A DNA stretch of 5,025 bases from Armatimonadota bacterium (GTDB lineage: Bacteria; Armatimonadota; SYMT01), in NCBI GenBank assembly GCA_020696885.1, contig JAJFMS010001137.1, positions 1-5,025 of the forward strand, read 5' to 3'. The number at the start of each line of letters is the position of its first letter. The first letter of the stretch is position 1. Both the position numbers and the translations under genes were made by a program. The notes under the pieces are model-generated. The model did no database searches and was not told the DNA's origin. It worked only from the letters and a program-made list of their open reading frames with translations. Shown here one piece after another: positions 4,542-5,025 of this stretch.

Positions 4542-5021
4542 TTATCCGGCCGAGCTGAAGAAGCTCCGCTGCCACGCCACCAGCGCCACCCCCGCACCCA
4601 CCACCGTGTTCGCCCAGAGCCACGGCAGCGCGTGCGCCGGAACCACGCCCGGGAACGGCACGTGGCCCTGGAAGGCGTCCCAGCCCAGGTGCACCGCCAC
4701 GCCCAGCGCCATCATCCCCACGAAGCGGTAGACCGCCTTACCCTCCACCTCCCACAGGAGGTAGAGCGGGATCAGCGCGCTGTGGAGCAGGATATTCGCC
4801 GGCGAGGAAAAGCCCAGCCAACCAAAAACCATGTCAGGTCCCAGCATCCCCAGCGCAAAGCCCAGCGGCGCAATCGGGAACCGGGCCAGGCCACCGAAGC
4901 GACCGCGGAAGAGGCCCAGCGCCACACCGGAGATCGCGAAGCCGAGAGCCAGGAGCACCTTCGCCAGGGAGGCCTGGTGCGCCTCGCCGGCCAGCGAAAC
5001 GCTCCTGGCCGCGCTTAGCAC
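4542..5021 (-). CDS. YdjM/DUF457-like membrane protein, possible metal-dependent hydrolase (start uncertain)
   Basis: The frame gives 159 residues from a GTG at 5021, but it is open to the window edge, so the true start may lie outside. The protein is polytopic, with hydrophobic segments at about 19-37, 49-70, 77-90, 100-117 and 134-150. It shows the spaced motif set of YdjM/DUF457-type inner-membrane proteins: GPD at 61-63, HS at 80-81 and HxxxD (HLGWD) at 111-115. In the family these residues are thought to bind metal, hence the usual label of metal-dependent hydrolase. No reaction is established, and a further His or Asp often found near the N-terminus is not seen here, which may reflect the uncertain start. 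The stop codon lies in the loop of a small hairpin (GCCGG-TTAT-CCGGC, 4537-4550) and an intrinsic terminator follows, so the gene probably ends its own transcript. Confidence 0.75.
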   Translation of the reverse strand: MLSAARSVSLAGEAHQASLAKVLLALGFAISGVALGLFRGRFGGLARFPIAPLGFALGMLGPDMVFGWLGFSSPANILLHSALIPLYLLWEVEGKAVYRFVGMMALGVAVHLGWDAFQGHVPFPGVVPAHALPWLWANTVVGAGVALVAWQRSFFSSAG

Positions 5022-5025
5022 CCCG

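Noticed and set aside
4461..5018. Plus-strand open frame opposite the YdjM/DUF457-like gene
   Set aside because: Its translation is Arg/His/Gln/Pro-rich with no features, while the minus strand encodes a clear multi-pass membrane protein with family motifs.

Overview
This is a GC-rich bacterial chromosomal window of compact genes with no phage, transposase, CRISPR or RNA gene. Gene style (GC-ending codons, occasional TTG/GTG starts, weak or absent ribosome sites, strong GC hairpins between genes) would fit Gemmatimonadota or a similar high-GC, Gram-negative environmental phylum. The candidate lipoprotein supports a Gram-negative-type envelope, but no marker gene fixes the taxon.

Left part, plus strand. 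The window opens with the last 32 codons of an unidentified gene (stop at 99-101). The next 249 bases carry no gene but are rich in symmetry: an inverted repeat built of 7-base units (160-233), a nested dyad (263-300), and a perfect dyad around a -10-like TAGAAT (329-346) four bases before an ATG. That ATG (351) starts a 319-residue unknown protein with an N-terminal membrane hairpin and a long helical or coiled-coil body. It is followed by a GHMP-family sugar kinase (1394-2413) related to heptose-7-phosphate kinase and fucokinase, which ends in a near-perfect 32-base hairpin.

Middle, plus strand. A 282-base gap with several hairpins and short repeats leads to a small exported protein, probably a lipoprotein, with an OB-fold-like (DUF5666-like) domain (2696-3352).

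Right part, minus strand. A YcxB-like membrane protein is encoded convergently, split over two overlapping frames (4469-4053 and 4089-3373). The second frame begins with what looks like the missing C-terminal half of the first YcxB domain and then carries a complete second one. A single-base change at a run of seven G/C bases (4104-4110) would give one 365-residue protein with two YcxB domains. Upstream of it lies a small polytopic membrane protein of the YdjM/DUF457 metal-dependent hydrolase type (4542-5021), ending in an intrinsic terminator. A 13-bp perfect GC hairpin separates the convergent genes and overlaps the 3' end of the YcxB reading frame.

No single pathway links the genes. The kinase and the membrane coiled-coil protein are co-directional with an 83-base gap and could be co-transcribed; the others look like independent envelope-related functions. 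The best candidates for something undescribed are the membrane coiled-coil/GHMP kinase pair with its symmetric promoter region, and the frameshifted tandem YcxB gene.
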